From assembly GCA_030998015.1 (NCBI GenBank), contig JARWMV010000020.1, positions 248,001 through 312,000 on the forward strand: a stretch of 64,000 nucleotides of DNA, given 5' to 3'. Source of the DNA: Ceratorhiza oryzae-sativae (Eukaryota > Basidiomycota > Agaricomycetes > Cantharellales > Ceratobasidiaceae). The notes below the pieces were generated by a model. That model was not told the origin of the DNA. It worked only from the letters and a program-made list of their open reading frames with translations, and did not search any database. A program made the translations under genes and the position numbers. Positions 13,037 to 23,538 of this stretch are shown piece by piece (the stretch's first letter is position 1; each line of letters opens with the position of its first letter).

Positions 13037-14888
13037 ATGATGGGTACTCCTGTTCCAAATCGTTCGTCCCGTGGTTGTTTGACATGCAAGCAAAGGTAAC
13101 TTTTGAGTCTCCTCCAGTCCAAGATAACTCTAACTCCTCGCATGAAATTCTGACAGGAAGAAAAAATGCGATGAAACTAGGCCAACTTGCAATCGATGCC
13201 GTGAGGGCGACTTTGATTGTTTGGGATATGACCACTTGAAACTACCGAAACAAGCCTCAATGTCTCGTCAACGCAACCACAACACGACACTGGCAGTTGG
13301 TACTTCTACCTCTTGTTTACCGTGCGTTTCTGGCATATACCCCAGTAATAACCTTGAAATGATCTCGACCGACGTAAGCACATTGAACGGGATTACCAAC
13401 CTATCGCCCCTAATAATATAGACTTCCTGACGTGTTTCCCAGAGTATAGCCATTTGGCGGCAAAGCGTGCAGCCCGTGTCACCTACTCCGAGGAGCATGG
13501 TCATGGACGCGATTGAGCCCCAGAGCCTATCCTCGCTTGTGGTATCGCAGTGTGAGTGGATCGGTCACCAGAACTACCATTTCTCTTACGTCACACACAT
13601 TTGCAAAAGTCGGACGCCTTGGATCTCGGGTGATATTTGGACCTCTTCCGTATCAACTCGAGGGGGCTCTTGCGGGACTCGCAGAGCAATCCCCAGAAGT
13701 CAAGCGCTGGTCTCTGTATCTTGGTGCAAACCTAATCCGAGGACTACTAGAAGGAAACTACTTGCCGAATTATGTTCCCTGGATCGATCGCTTCCAACGT
13801 CAAGTAGCGAGCTCGTTGGTCGCACAAAATCTGGGCCTATCGGAGCTGGAGAGTAGGCTTTCGTGCTTGGAAGATGTAAGTTTGTGCCGTTGCTCAAGTA
13901 GCAGTATCTTCATGTGGGACTGCACAGCTCGCCTATTATACATCGATGATATTGGACAGCCGGGCCAGCTACGCTATCTTCAAGCAGTGTTTGCCTTTCT
14001 TTCTCCAGCTTGCTGCCAAGGTTCCAGATATCTGGGCTGCAGAATCGGCTATATCCATCTATCAGGTTTTGAACTCGGAAACTATTTCTTATCAGATGCG
14101 GAAGTTTGTACTCTGGGACACCGTTTCTTCTACTGCATTCGGCATCGCGCCGTTATTGCACTACGACACGAATTTCCACGATTTGCCGCAGAACAACGAA
14201 CATATCAAGATCCTAGAGCAGAGCTACGGGTGCCCGAGGGATATCATCGTCCTATTTGCGAAGATCAACTCATGGCAGGTTTCAACTTGGGCCAAGCTGG
14301 TGGACGAACGATCGGAAGAATGGGCTGACATCGAGGAGAGGCTGAAACGCTGGACTCCGAATATTGATCCCGACCTTTCCTCAAATGTAATTGGGCGGTT
14401 CGCTATTCAAGAGAGTTGGCGGCAAGCGACGTTTATATACCTCTACATGGTTAGTTTGACTGTTTTTCTCTAGCTCGACGCTAATCATAATCATGACGAA
14501 GGGAATGTGCTCTGCAAATTCGGGTGACCCGCGCGTGGAGTCTGCTGTACACCAGGTCGTCCAATTGTCCAAAACAGTCGAACCCGGAAACCCGTTAGAA
14601 ATCCATTTATGTATGCCATGCTTGATCGTAAGTTTGTTCTTCCTGATGCACTATGTCATAATCACATGATAACTATAGGCCGGTATTGCCGCACGCCGAG
14701 AGCATCACCGAGCGTCGATGCGTAAACGGATCGATGTTTCACGGAATGAGAATGTGTGGTGCTTGCGGGGAGCAGATTTTGTACCGGTCCTGGATCATTT
14801 ATGGCAAGGGGCCGGAGCAGGAGGTGAATTTGTGACATGGGGTGACTACGTGACTTCAAGATGTATTGTGCTACCGATTGGGGGATGA
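13037..14888 (+). CDS. Zn2Cys6 fungal transcription factor, copy 2
   Basis: Tandem paralogue of the preceding regulator. Exon 1 (13037-13095) and exon 2 (from 13157) encode the zinc cluster RGCLTCKQRKKKCDETRPTC, then NRCREGDFDC, again split by an intron at the same codon as in copy 1. The body repeats the same blocks: VVSQ then GRLGSRVIFGPL after an intron, RLSCLED, FFLQLAAKVPDIWAAESA, MRKFVLWDT, IGRFAIQESWRQATFIYLYM, GMCSANSGDPRVESAV, MPCLI, and a C-terminal WCLRGADFVPVLDHLW ending at TGA 14886-14888. Two adjacent ATGs open the frame; either could be used. No lesion was seen. Nuclear DNA-binding regulator by family; the target is unknown. Confidence 0.88.
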
Positions 14889-15593
14889 ATATTTCGAGGC
14901 TCACAGTTTGAGGGATAATTTATGGAGGGCAAATTGATAGCCCTCGTAATTATTTTCATTAGCTGAGTCTTAGGGGATATCAAAGCCGCAATTGTAGACT
15001 TGAGGCGCTCTCGGGCTCTAAAACGATCGAAGGGGTCAGACGGCATAGGGGCGTAGGCTCGTCTGCCGGGCATTGCTCGGAGTATTAGGATTCAGGCTCA
15101 GGGGCCGATGATGGGGCGGAGTAGAAGGCGGTCTCCTATACCACAAACTGCTGCAACTGTCTTACATAGCCGCGGGCTGAGCGGATAGAATAAACAGTAT
15201 TTCAAAAAAAATTAGCTGAGTCTTTGGTGAAATATTTAATGCGTTTTGAGGGCTCTGTGACGCGATTTTGTAAACATGCCGTGCTCTAACATGAAGATAA
15301 ATAACTTCATTATACCAAAACTCTTGTGTGAATGTACATTAGCCAGTCTGAGCTAGCTACATGGACCCTTCCTACAATGGACCAGCAAGAGCCTGCTGAC
15401 ATTCGCCGATAATCATACATTCACTTGTGCACTCCCGACGGCAACGGCAAGTTACCAAATATTTCTTTCAGTCAAACGCTGTAATCCAATGGATCTCCCA
15501 GCTCGTAAGACTGATCTCCTTCTATCTGCCTCGCATTGGAGAGGTTTGAGGGCCGTTCCAGCTGATGGATGTGCCGGCTTCGAGTGAACCTTG
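14889..15593. other. Intergenic between convergent genes
   Basis: The 3' ends of the regulator (plus) and the receptor (minus) face each other here. I looked for a short pheromone-precursor frame ending in a CaaX box on both strands and saw none. Confidence 0.5.
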
Positions 15594-16881
15594 CTACCCT
15601 ATCGCACGAAACATATAAGGCAAGACAAAACTACCTGAAGGCCATGTTACACACCAATTCCACTGGTTCCCTTCAATATTTGGAGCTCGTGATATGAAGT
15701 GGGACAATGACACCAGATTCTGAAAGACTGTTTTGTACTGCCGACCAACTTCGCGGGGTATACCAAAGAAGGCGAAGAAGATAAATGCGCCACCAGGAAC
15801 CGACCACCGCATGAGTGCAAGGCCGATGAATCTACCCGGCATGCGCTCAATCTCTAGAGGGGCAGCCAGAACCTCTTGAACGTGTGAGTGCATGACCTCC
15901 CATGATGCCCAACTGTAGGATCGCAGTCTGGAGTTGTGTACGAGAACAAAGAGGGATAGTGGGGTAGTGAACAATATGTCCATTGCTACTAGAGCCATGA
16001 GCCTGAAGAATCGAGATAAACTTATGTCTGAGCCTGATTCGGAAAGAACTCGGGCGAACTGTCGGTGCGACCGCATAAGTTCATGGATTGTAAGGACTGG
16101 TTTGCGAGCGAATGAGATAAAGCTGAATAAAGCGAGAATATCACGCACCCGCATAAAGGAATGACACGAAGCTAATGATCACGGGCCATAGTTGGCCGAA
16201 AATTAGAGCCAAGGGGGTAGCGTACGCCGCTACGTATGTTATGTGAAAAAACTCGACCGCACAAGTCAGCAAGCCAACGCACCTGGCCAACATCCCACGT
16301 TTTCTAAGATCACATATCGAAATTCTTGAACCGCGTAATCTTCACAGTTTCAAAAAATTAAAATCCCACGAAAACTCCCCAGACGCACATGGGGGAAGCA
16401 TAAGTAAGGGTACTCCTAAGCCTATGATTAGGTCGATCATATACGCTCTTTGTGTCTGATGTTTCATGTTCAGCCATTGAGGCTATGGGATCCTCCAGGT
16501 CGTACTCACTGGGGCAATGGGCAAATCGTCCTGCTTCAACTTTGCGATACGATACAACCTGCGCTGTATGCATAATGAGGACGCGGGTATACCTACACTC
16601 AGGCAAAGTACGAATCGGGATGCTTGGGTTCCATTGGTCATTCAGTCCAGCCAGGCCACATCACATAGCATAAACGCACATATATCGCACCAAATAGGTA
16701 CGGGGTCGTCCATGTTGCCCGCCCAAACGATAGAGTTTATCATGAATACCAGGCAACCTGTGCAGCTCCATCCAAGGAACAAAAGGGTACTTGAATTGCG
16801 TGCTTTGCAGTGCCAAGGCAACAGGATTAGACATAGGAAAGCGCCAAACCCACAGACAACTGGGAAGGCTGGATCCCACAT
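15594..16881 (-). CDS. STE3-type pheromone receptor (7-TM GPCR), copy 1
   Basis: The first exon (down from ATG 16879-16881) encodes a hydrophobic first helix (FPVVCGFGAFLCLILLPWH), then KARNSSTLLFLGWSCTGC and NSIVWAGN, the standard start of basidiomycete STE3 receptors, followed by PIWCDI. Later exons give SVGIPASSLCIQRRLYRIAK (helix 3), the cytoplasmic MRSHRQFARVLSESGSD, LSRFFRLMALVAMDILFTTP (helix 5) and RWSVPGGAFIFFAFFGIPRE (helix 7). It is expected in the plasma membrane, sensing a farnesylated peptide pheromone and signalling through a G protein. The C-terminal tail after helix 7 is short; another small 3' exon may be missing from my model. Its tandem partner lies 426 bp upstream. Confidence 0.85.
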
Positions 16882-17306
16882 TGTCGAGAGCGAGTGGGGA
16901 GTTGATATGAGGGAGACCGACGAAGTGACTGATTCGTATTATAGGCAGCTACTGCGTTCCGCTTACTACCATTCAAGACCATATCTCGATCTTGGGGCTG
17001 TTGTACATCTTATGTCTTACCAGGTAGGTCTCTCTGGGGATGATGCCCGACGGCTGAATAGATCTAAGCGCCATCAAAGGCTCCAAAAGGGGCTGAAAAT
17101 CATCATCCAAAAATTAGGGTTTATTGCCCGGCGATAAAGCAGCGTGCTGAAATTACGGGGCTGCCAGCGAAAGGCTGTCCGCGTGTATGATCCACCCGAT
17201 GAGATGGAACCTAGACTCGATCTAATGATTCACGTGCCAGACAACGAAACACATTTCTACCAAGGTTCACAAAATTGGGAAGCCGAGACATTCAGTAGAC
17301 AGTCCA

Positions 17307-18755
17307 CTAAACACAAGACTCAATATCCGGTCTTGTGATGTCGTGGGATGAAATGGGAACGCTCATATCGCCATGAGGCTTATGACCATCGGCGTTTTCG
17401 GTTACAGGAGCTGAAATGGTATTTCCTCCTGGACTATTTCCACGTTCGTCTTGGGTGGCCCTAATCGCTTGTCGGTCAGTTGGAAGGGATAAGCCGCGGA
17501 ATGTATCATGTATTCCACAACACGCACCGGCTCGTCGCATGACGACTAAATTTAGCTACCAGGGGGCCGAAACCGATCAGTGAAACAAACTTCCAGAAGA
17601 AGGATTGTTGAATAGCCTTGGCTTCTCTTGGCAATCCGAAGAAGGCGAAAAACACAACGGCGCATCCTGGAACAGACCAGCGGACGATTTCAAAGGCTCG
17701 GCTCATGCTTGGCAACGCGCGGGTCATCTCTTCAGGAGTAATGACGACCTGGTCAATATTCTCATGCATGACTTCCCAAGATGCCCATGTGTACGGTAGT
17801 GCCCGGGCGTCTTCTATGAGCACGTAGAGCGAGAGTGGTACGGTGCACATCACATCGAGCGATACGAGGGCCATGAGTCTGAAATATCGAGATAGGTTGA
17901 AATCTGAGCCCGAGTCGGATAAAATTCTTGAGAATTGGCGGCGCCGCTTCATGAATTCATGGATGGTTAGCACTTGGAGGGGGTTGGTGAGCGGCGACAA
18001 CAAGGTGATTCAAGCACATACCCGAATACACAAGTGATACGCAGCTAATTATAACCGGCCAAAGCTGACCGAGAATCAGAGTTAGGGGGGTGAAAAAGGG
18101 CGCTAGATTTATCCCATCTGACAGACGCCCTCAACGGATATAATGGTTGACCTACCTGGCCAACATCCAGAATTTTCCATTATGTCGTATCTAAACGCCT
18201 GAACAATGTGGTCTTTGGGGCGGGTTACACCTGCATATGCTGTATTAAAAATAGAGTGTACTTGCATTGAGGCAGCATCAGGAGAGGTAGCCCTACACCT
18301 ATCACCAGATCAACGATGACCTCTCTCTTCGCCTGGGATTTGCTGGTGAGTTATGAGCAGCAAGCGTTGGGGTTCAAATCACCTCCGCACTGGACAGGGG
18401 ACCGCCTTTCATTCTCGCGATGCGGTATAATCGGCGCTGTACGCACAACGAAGCTGCGGGTATGCCTACGCTGAGACAGAGCACAAAGCGGGATGCTAAG
18501 TCAAACCCTGTTAAGCAAAGGCCCAAATTCCCCGAAAACGGAATTATGCTTACATATGTCGCACCAAACGGGTGCGGAATCGTTGGTGTTTCCAGCCCAG
18601 ATGATGGAGTTGATCATGTACACGATGCAGCCTGTGAATACCCATCCGAGCAGCACAAGGGTGCTTGAGTTGCGTGCTTTCACGTGCAAGGGTAGTGATA
18701 TTAAGCAGAGGGCTGCCCCAAATCCGCAGACGACTGGGTAGGCTGAGTTGCTCAT
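17307..18755 (-). CDS. STE3-type pheromone receptor (7-TM GPCR), copy 2
   Basis: Same architecture as the neighbouring receptor. It begins at the ATG complementary to 18753-18755 with YPVVCGFGAALCLISLPLH, then KARNSSTLVLLGWVFTGC, NSIIWAGN and PVWCDIC. Downstream exons carry MKRRRQFSRILSDSGSDFN, LSRYFRLMALVSLDVMCTVP and RWSVPGCAVVFFAFFGLPRE. A likely intron (about 17463-17529) joins helix 7 to a polar tail that runs to the TAG at 17307-17309. The extracellular loops differ from copy 1 more than the helices do, as expected if the two bind different ligands. In basidiomycetes such receptors sit either in the P/R mating-type locus or elsewhere as non-mating paralogues; the window does not decide which. 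Confidence 0.83.
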
Positions 18756-20106
18756 CGTCAGAGTGAGAGGAGGCGACAGCTGAACGAGGGTTGATCGGTT
18801 ATTAAAGTGAACTGGAGCCTGGCTGCACTGCCGCTTGCAAGATGCTATGCCATATTCAAAGCCCCAGAGCTATGGCATATGGTCGTCTATTCGGGCTGCA
18901 GCCCCCTTCCAGGGTCGAGACATGATGATTTGCATCCATTTCAAGCCGAAGATCCAATGGCGCCTGCCGAATTTGTGAACAATCATATCTCTGATCAGTC
19001 AAACTAATCAGCGAAGCATGAGCGCTCTACCTCTTACAGGTCGCATGACGCTACCTCTTCCCTATAATCTCCTAACGAGCGGGGATGTCCAAGACCGAGG
19101 CAGTGTTGATATATGCCATGTGGCGCGATGTGTGATGGGATCTCGATGCAGTGCCGTGAGATGCGAGTTTCGGCTCAGAGCTATCATCGCGAAGGCACGA
19201 TGCCATGCCCTTAGAGTTGTATCTTTCATCGGGCATGTGCGCTATGGTTACTCGTGACATCCGGGGTGTGCATTTTTGAGTGTATTGGACATGAAAATCC
19301 GGGCGGAATTCACATTAGGTGTGTGAGGCTTTCGAATTCGCAACTGAATAGCTCATGGGAAATTGAATTGCACTTGGCGAGGTTTAAAATCTAATTGAAT
19401 GGGACGACGCCAGTGCGTTGGCGGAATCTCCCACGTGAGCAATGCGTTTTTGAAAGAAAACATGTGTTCAACGAGATACAGGCGCGAAATTCCAAACTGC
19501 TCGGAGGAAAAGAAAAGAGTAGCACAAGGAGTGGGAAGACAAATGCAGACAGAAGGGTGAGGAAGAGACAGGTATGCCTCGCAAACCACGTGACGTGCTC
19601 TAAACCTCTGTAATTTTATGGTGTAATTGAGGTGCTTCTGCCTGTCACCGTCCCGTCCTCTGTTCTCCTCTTCTGGTTCCTCTTTCTCCTGCCTTTTCTC
19701 TCTCCCTCCGAGCTGTTTGACCTCGTGTTCATCTAGCTCGTTAAATATGGATTTAAATAAATTGAAAACCACGTGACCTTGGCACCATGCAAGCGCCCTG
19801 CTGACATCAGCGATATGGCTCATCCATCGAAAGCCCCCAGGCTGGGTGTGGCCACCACCGTCTTCTGCCACGGTGAGCAGCAGACAACGGCCGCAACTAA
19901 TCCCTAAAATCTGACCCATTAATTGAAAAGCGCAGGAAAACAATTTCCTCTTCCCCTCGGCCTTGACTGGAGAGCAAATCTGACTTGTCACACAGTGAGC
20001 ACAAGACAAATCTGTCATTTTGGGCACAAAAGAGCTAATCGAACAATTTGTACGTCATATCGCAGCGCAAGCTCGATGCGATAATCATTGGTGGTCTTGC
20101 GAACAA
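18756..20106. other. Intergenic, bidirectional promoter region
   Basis: Lies between the divergent receptor (minus) and kinase (plus) genes. A 224-codon frame on the minus strand (19353-20027) has no ATG-proximal homology, no introns and a low-complexity acidic stretch; I regard it as spurious. Three CACGTG boxes lie in the half nearest the kinase (separate entry). Confidence 0.5.
19432..19775. promoter_or_regulatory. Three CACGTG boxes upstream of the BUR1-type kinase
   Basis: CACGTG occurs at 19432-19437, 19587-19592 and 19770-19775; the last two share the extended form ACCACGTGAC. CACGTG is the classic site of bHLH factors of the Cbf1/USF type. Three within 350 bp is far above chance for a 6-mer. 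No binding data; a regulatory role is inference. Confidence 0.4.
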
Positions 20107-23100
20107 ATGTCGACTCTTTCCAAACGCCCCCACTCGCCTTCGCGGCGTTCGACATCCCCCCCAGCCAAACGCCGCGCCCATTCGCCCGAGGAGGGTGAGG
20201 TGGACGACAGCACCGCCAACACCCCCGCCGGCGTCAAACCCCGCAGCCCCAGCTCGAGCGGAACGAGAAGTACAAGTCCGGGCGAACCAACCGCCAACTC
20301 GCGACATGCATTTCCCTTTCGCACCCGAGACAAACCCCGAGATGGCAGCGGCGGAGGGGGAGATTTTTATCGGCCCTCTCCACCCCATCGACGGCAGCCA
20401 CAGCCCATGTACGACTCGTACGTTCCCGGTGATGGCGGTCGGGCTCGCTCGCGGTCGGGTTCCAGATCGAGGTTGGATTCCAACTCGCCGGTTGCGCGGC
20501 GCCATCGGTTGCCGCCCCGGCCTGTGTCTCCGAACGCGTATGGCGAGAGGGAGCGGGACAGGAATGGGTACGACCGCAGCGGCCCGCCTGGATACGATAG
20601 GAATAATGGCTCGAACGGGTACGATAGAGGCTATCCGTACGACCGCGGCAACAACAATGGCGTCGAGCGCAACGGGCATGACCGCTGGCAACCGCGCGGA
20701 CGAACACGGAATCCGTACGCCGATTCAGACGGTGCTATTCGACCCCTAGATACCCCCGGAGCACCCGCTGTTGATGAACGGGTTGGGATCGAGGACAGTG
20801 CCTGGGCTCGAGACCGGGACCGGGACCGGGACCGTGAGCGGGACCGCGAGCGGGGAGAACCAGGTCGGCCGGATCGTGAGCGGGATCAACATTGGGGTGA
20901 CCGGGACCGGGACCGGGAAAGAGACAGAGGGCGGCAATGGGATCGTGGTCCGCACCCAGGAGACCGAGACCGAGCGAAACCCCGAGTCCCGCTTGCCAAT
21001 ATACCGCCAAATCCGAATCCTCCACAAGCGCCTCCGGTAGACCCAAAAATCACAGACACGCTCAACGATACGATTGCTCGGATTGAGCGCGAGGCGAATG
21101 AGGCGGATGCAAAGAAAGAGGTCAAGGAAAGAGTGAGTGTTCTTTTAAATTCACGAGCGTGATAGCGGTTGCAAGCTGAGGATAAGTTAACGATGGATTT
21201 GTGGAATGAGGCGCCACGACATGTCTTCGTCTATATTTGTTGGATGTAACCTTGTTCAAGCGCTGACGAATACGTTCCCAGCCTCGAGTTCTGCGTCGAA
21301 CCCCCGAACAAGAGATGCAAGCCTACGGACGACGGTTCGTAGGCACCAGCCAACTACGGGACTACGCAATATCAGAAAAGTTGGGCGAGGGTACCTTTGG
21401 GTGGGTACACAAGTTCATCCCTAAATCATCCGAAACATTCAGCCCTTCCATCAAACTATACAAACATCGTGATGCTTCGTCGAACTCTTCAATCCCAATC
21501 TAACTATTTCCATCAGTGAGGTACACAAAGCAACACACATCGTATCCAAACGCGTGGTTGCGCTCAAACGAATCCTTATGCACAACGAAAAAGAGGGTGT
21601 CCCGGTCACAGCACTTCGAGAAATCAAGATCCTAAAGATGTTGAGTCACCCATCGGTCGTTACGGTCTGTGACATGGTTGTCGAGGCTGGTGTGTTTGAC
21701 TGTACGATACGCAATTGTTAGCTTTTGCTGACGGGTCGCTTGACCTTGTAGCCACACGCGACCGAAAGGGTTCGATTTACATGGTATTTCCTTATATGGA
21801 TCATGATCTTGCCGGTCTACTCGAAAATCCCGCCGTCAAGTTTTCCCCGAGTCAGATCAAGTTGTACATGAGGCAGTTGTTGGAAGGAACCGAGTACTTG
21901 CACAGGGTGAGTACGTCCCCGCCGCGGTTTGTTCATCTTCTCATCTCGTTTCAGAACAAAATCCTTCACCGCGATCTCAAAGCCGCCAACCTGCTGATCA
22001 ACAACGAGGGTTCGCTCCAAATCACCGACGTTGGTCTCGCACGTCCGTACAGCACGAGCAATCCAGGTTGGGACACTCGGGGCGAATCCGCGGAATTCGA
22101 TGCGCTCAAGGGCGGCGTCGAACGAGGCGGAGGAGGGGCAAGATATACCAACTGCGTCGTCACGCGGTGGTACCGTCCGCCGGAACTGCTCATGGGCGAA
22201 GCGCGGTACGGGTGTGCGATCGATTTATGGGGAGTAGGGTGTATCATGGGTGAAATGTGGATCCGCCGACCGATCCTGTGCGGCAACTCGGACGCGGACC
22301 AGCTCGACAAGATATGGGACCTCTGTGGCACACCCGACGACTCGATTTGGCCTGGGTGGAAAGATCTGCCTGGGATGGATGGGGTCAAGCCTGGATTTAG
22401 GACCAAAATCAACTCTAGGGTTAGGCAGTTTTTTTCGTCTCAGTGAGTTTTGTTTTTCGTTGTTTGAAAAGCCGGATGTTTGACAAGGGTCGGGTAGGAC
22501 CTCCATGGACGAACACGGTATTGACCTGGTCTTCAAGCTGCTGACACTCAACCCCGCGAACCGAATCACCGCATTCGAGGCGCTCGACCACGATTACTTT
22601 TGGTCCGAACCGTTGCCGTGTGATCCTAGCTCGTGCGTGTACCTCTTCATTCGACAAATTTGTCCTTGAATTTGACAGTTCACAAGGTTGCCCAAGTATA
22701 CGTCATCCCACGAGTATGATAAACGTAAAAAGCATGAGCAACCTGTGCAGCCTCCTCCGATGGTCGTTCCTGGACCCGGCCCGGTGTTTCATCCGTCACA
22801 TGGGATGGGGATGCACGGCCCGCCGGGGGGAATGCATGGTCCACCGGGTGGAATGCACGGCCCTCCGGGTACGCATGGTCCCCCTGGTCCTGGACCCGGC
22901 TTCCGCCCGCCCGGAGGATGGGGAGGTCCAAATGGTGGTCCGATGCATTATAATAATCAACATCGCGGTCGAGGTGGCGGTGGCGGCGGCGGCGGCGGTG
23001 GCGGCGGCGGCGGCGGTGGTGGTGGGTACGGACGAGGTGGGCGACACTACCATAATAATGGGCCCCCTGGTCCCGGAAACCCCCCGCCTATCAACTTTAG

Positions 23101-23311
23101 CGGTTACAATCGCCCCACGAATGGAGATGGATCTGGCCTTCCGCCACCACTTGGGACGCACAGTCGAGAACATCGACAGGCGAGAGAGCGGAACATGCGT
23201 GGGCGAGGAGGAGGGGGTGGTGGTCCGCCCAGGGAGTTTTCGGGAAAACCGCCGCAGGCGCAGCCGCCACCTCCTTCGGGTGGGGACGCGGATATGTTGC
23301 CCTATGGTTAG
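20107..23311 (+). CDS. BUR1: BUR1/CDK9-type cyclin-dependent kinase with RS-like N-terminus and Gly-rich C-terminus
   Basis: Predicted transcription-elongation kinase (P-TEFb/BUR family) acting on RNA polymerase II and Spt5. Exon 1 (20107-21132) encodes 342 residues rich in Arg, Ser, Pro and Asp, with SR and RDRDRDRER repeats. The kinase core starts at exon 2 (21282) with KLGEGTFGEVHKA, VVALKRI (ATP lysine), PVTALREI (the PSTAIRE-type helix, close to the PITALRE of CDK9), HRDLKAANLL (catalytic loop), ITDVGLARP, and the T-loop segment VVTRWYRPPELL. The C-terminal exon is Gly/Pro rich with an 18-Gly run and ends at TAG 23309-23311. The ATG at 20107 is the first in frame. Oddity: the magnesium motif reads DVG, not DFG. 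The aspartate is kept, so activity is possible. CDK12/13-like assignment is the alternative, given the RS region. Confidence 0.87.
22973..23026 (+). repeat. GGN microsatellite coding for 18 glycines
   Basis: An uninterrupted run of GGT and GGC codons inside the last exon of the kinase gene. Such runs vary in length between strains. Confidence 0.85.
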
Positions 23312-23538
23312 ATATGTTGGTTTGGTACAAAGGGGGAAGAGGGGAGGATGGGGTTGCTTGTATGGTTTGGCTTTGTGTATAGACTGATCGGTGATATCCA
23401 TTTGTGTCTTTTTCTCTGGCATCCCTTGTCCTTTGCAATGTAGTTAGTATCACGCTTACATATTTGTTTACATGCATAGTTTATTTGTCTTGTTTCGAAC
23501 TGGATTCATGATTGGCGAAAACATGTTGATATACATGA

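Noticed and set aside
12722..13093. Minus-strand frame between the Zn2Cys6 genes
   Set aside because: Covers the first exon of the downstream regulator in antisense; no domain.
19353..20027. 224-codon open frame on the minus strand upstream of the kinase
   Set aside because: No recognisable domain, no intron as in all real genes nearby, biased low-complexity middle; it overlaps the promoter region.
14889..20106. Search for pheromone-precursor genes near the STE3 receptors
   Set aside because: No short frame ending in a CaaX box was found by eye on either strand.
20035..20749. Long open frames on both strands opposite and beside exon 1 of the kinase
   Set aside because: They are shadows caused by GC-rich, repetitive Arg/Ser/Asp codons of the true exon.
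22796..23477. Minus-strand open frames opposite the Gly-rich end of the kinase
   Set aside because: Produced by the GGN repeat and proline-rich coding sequence; no independent support.
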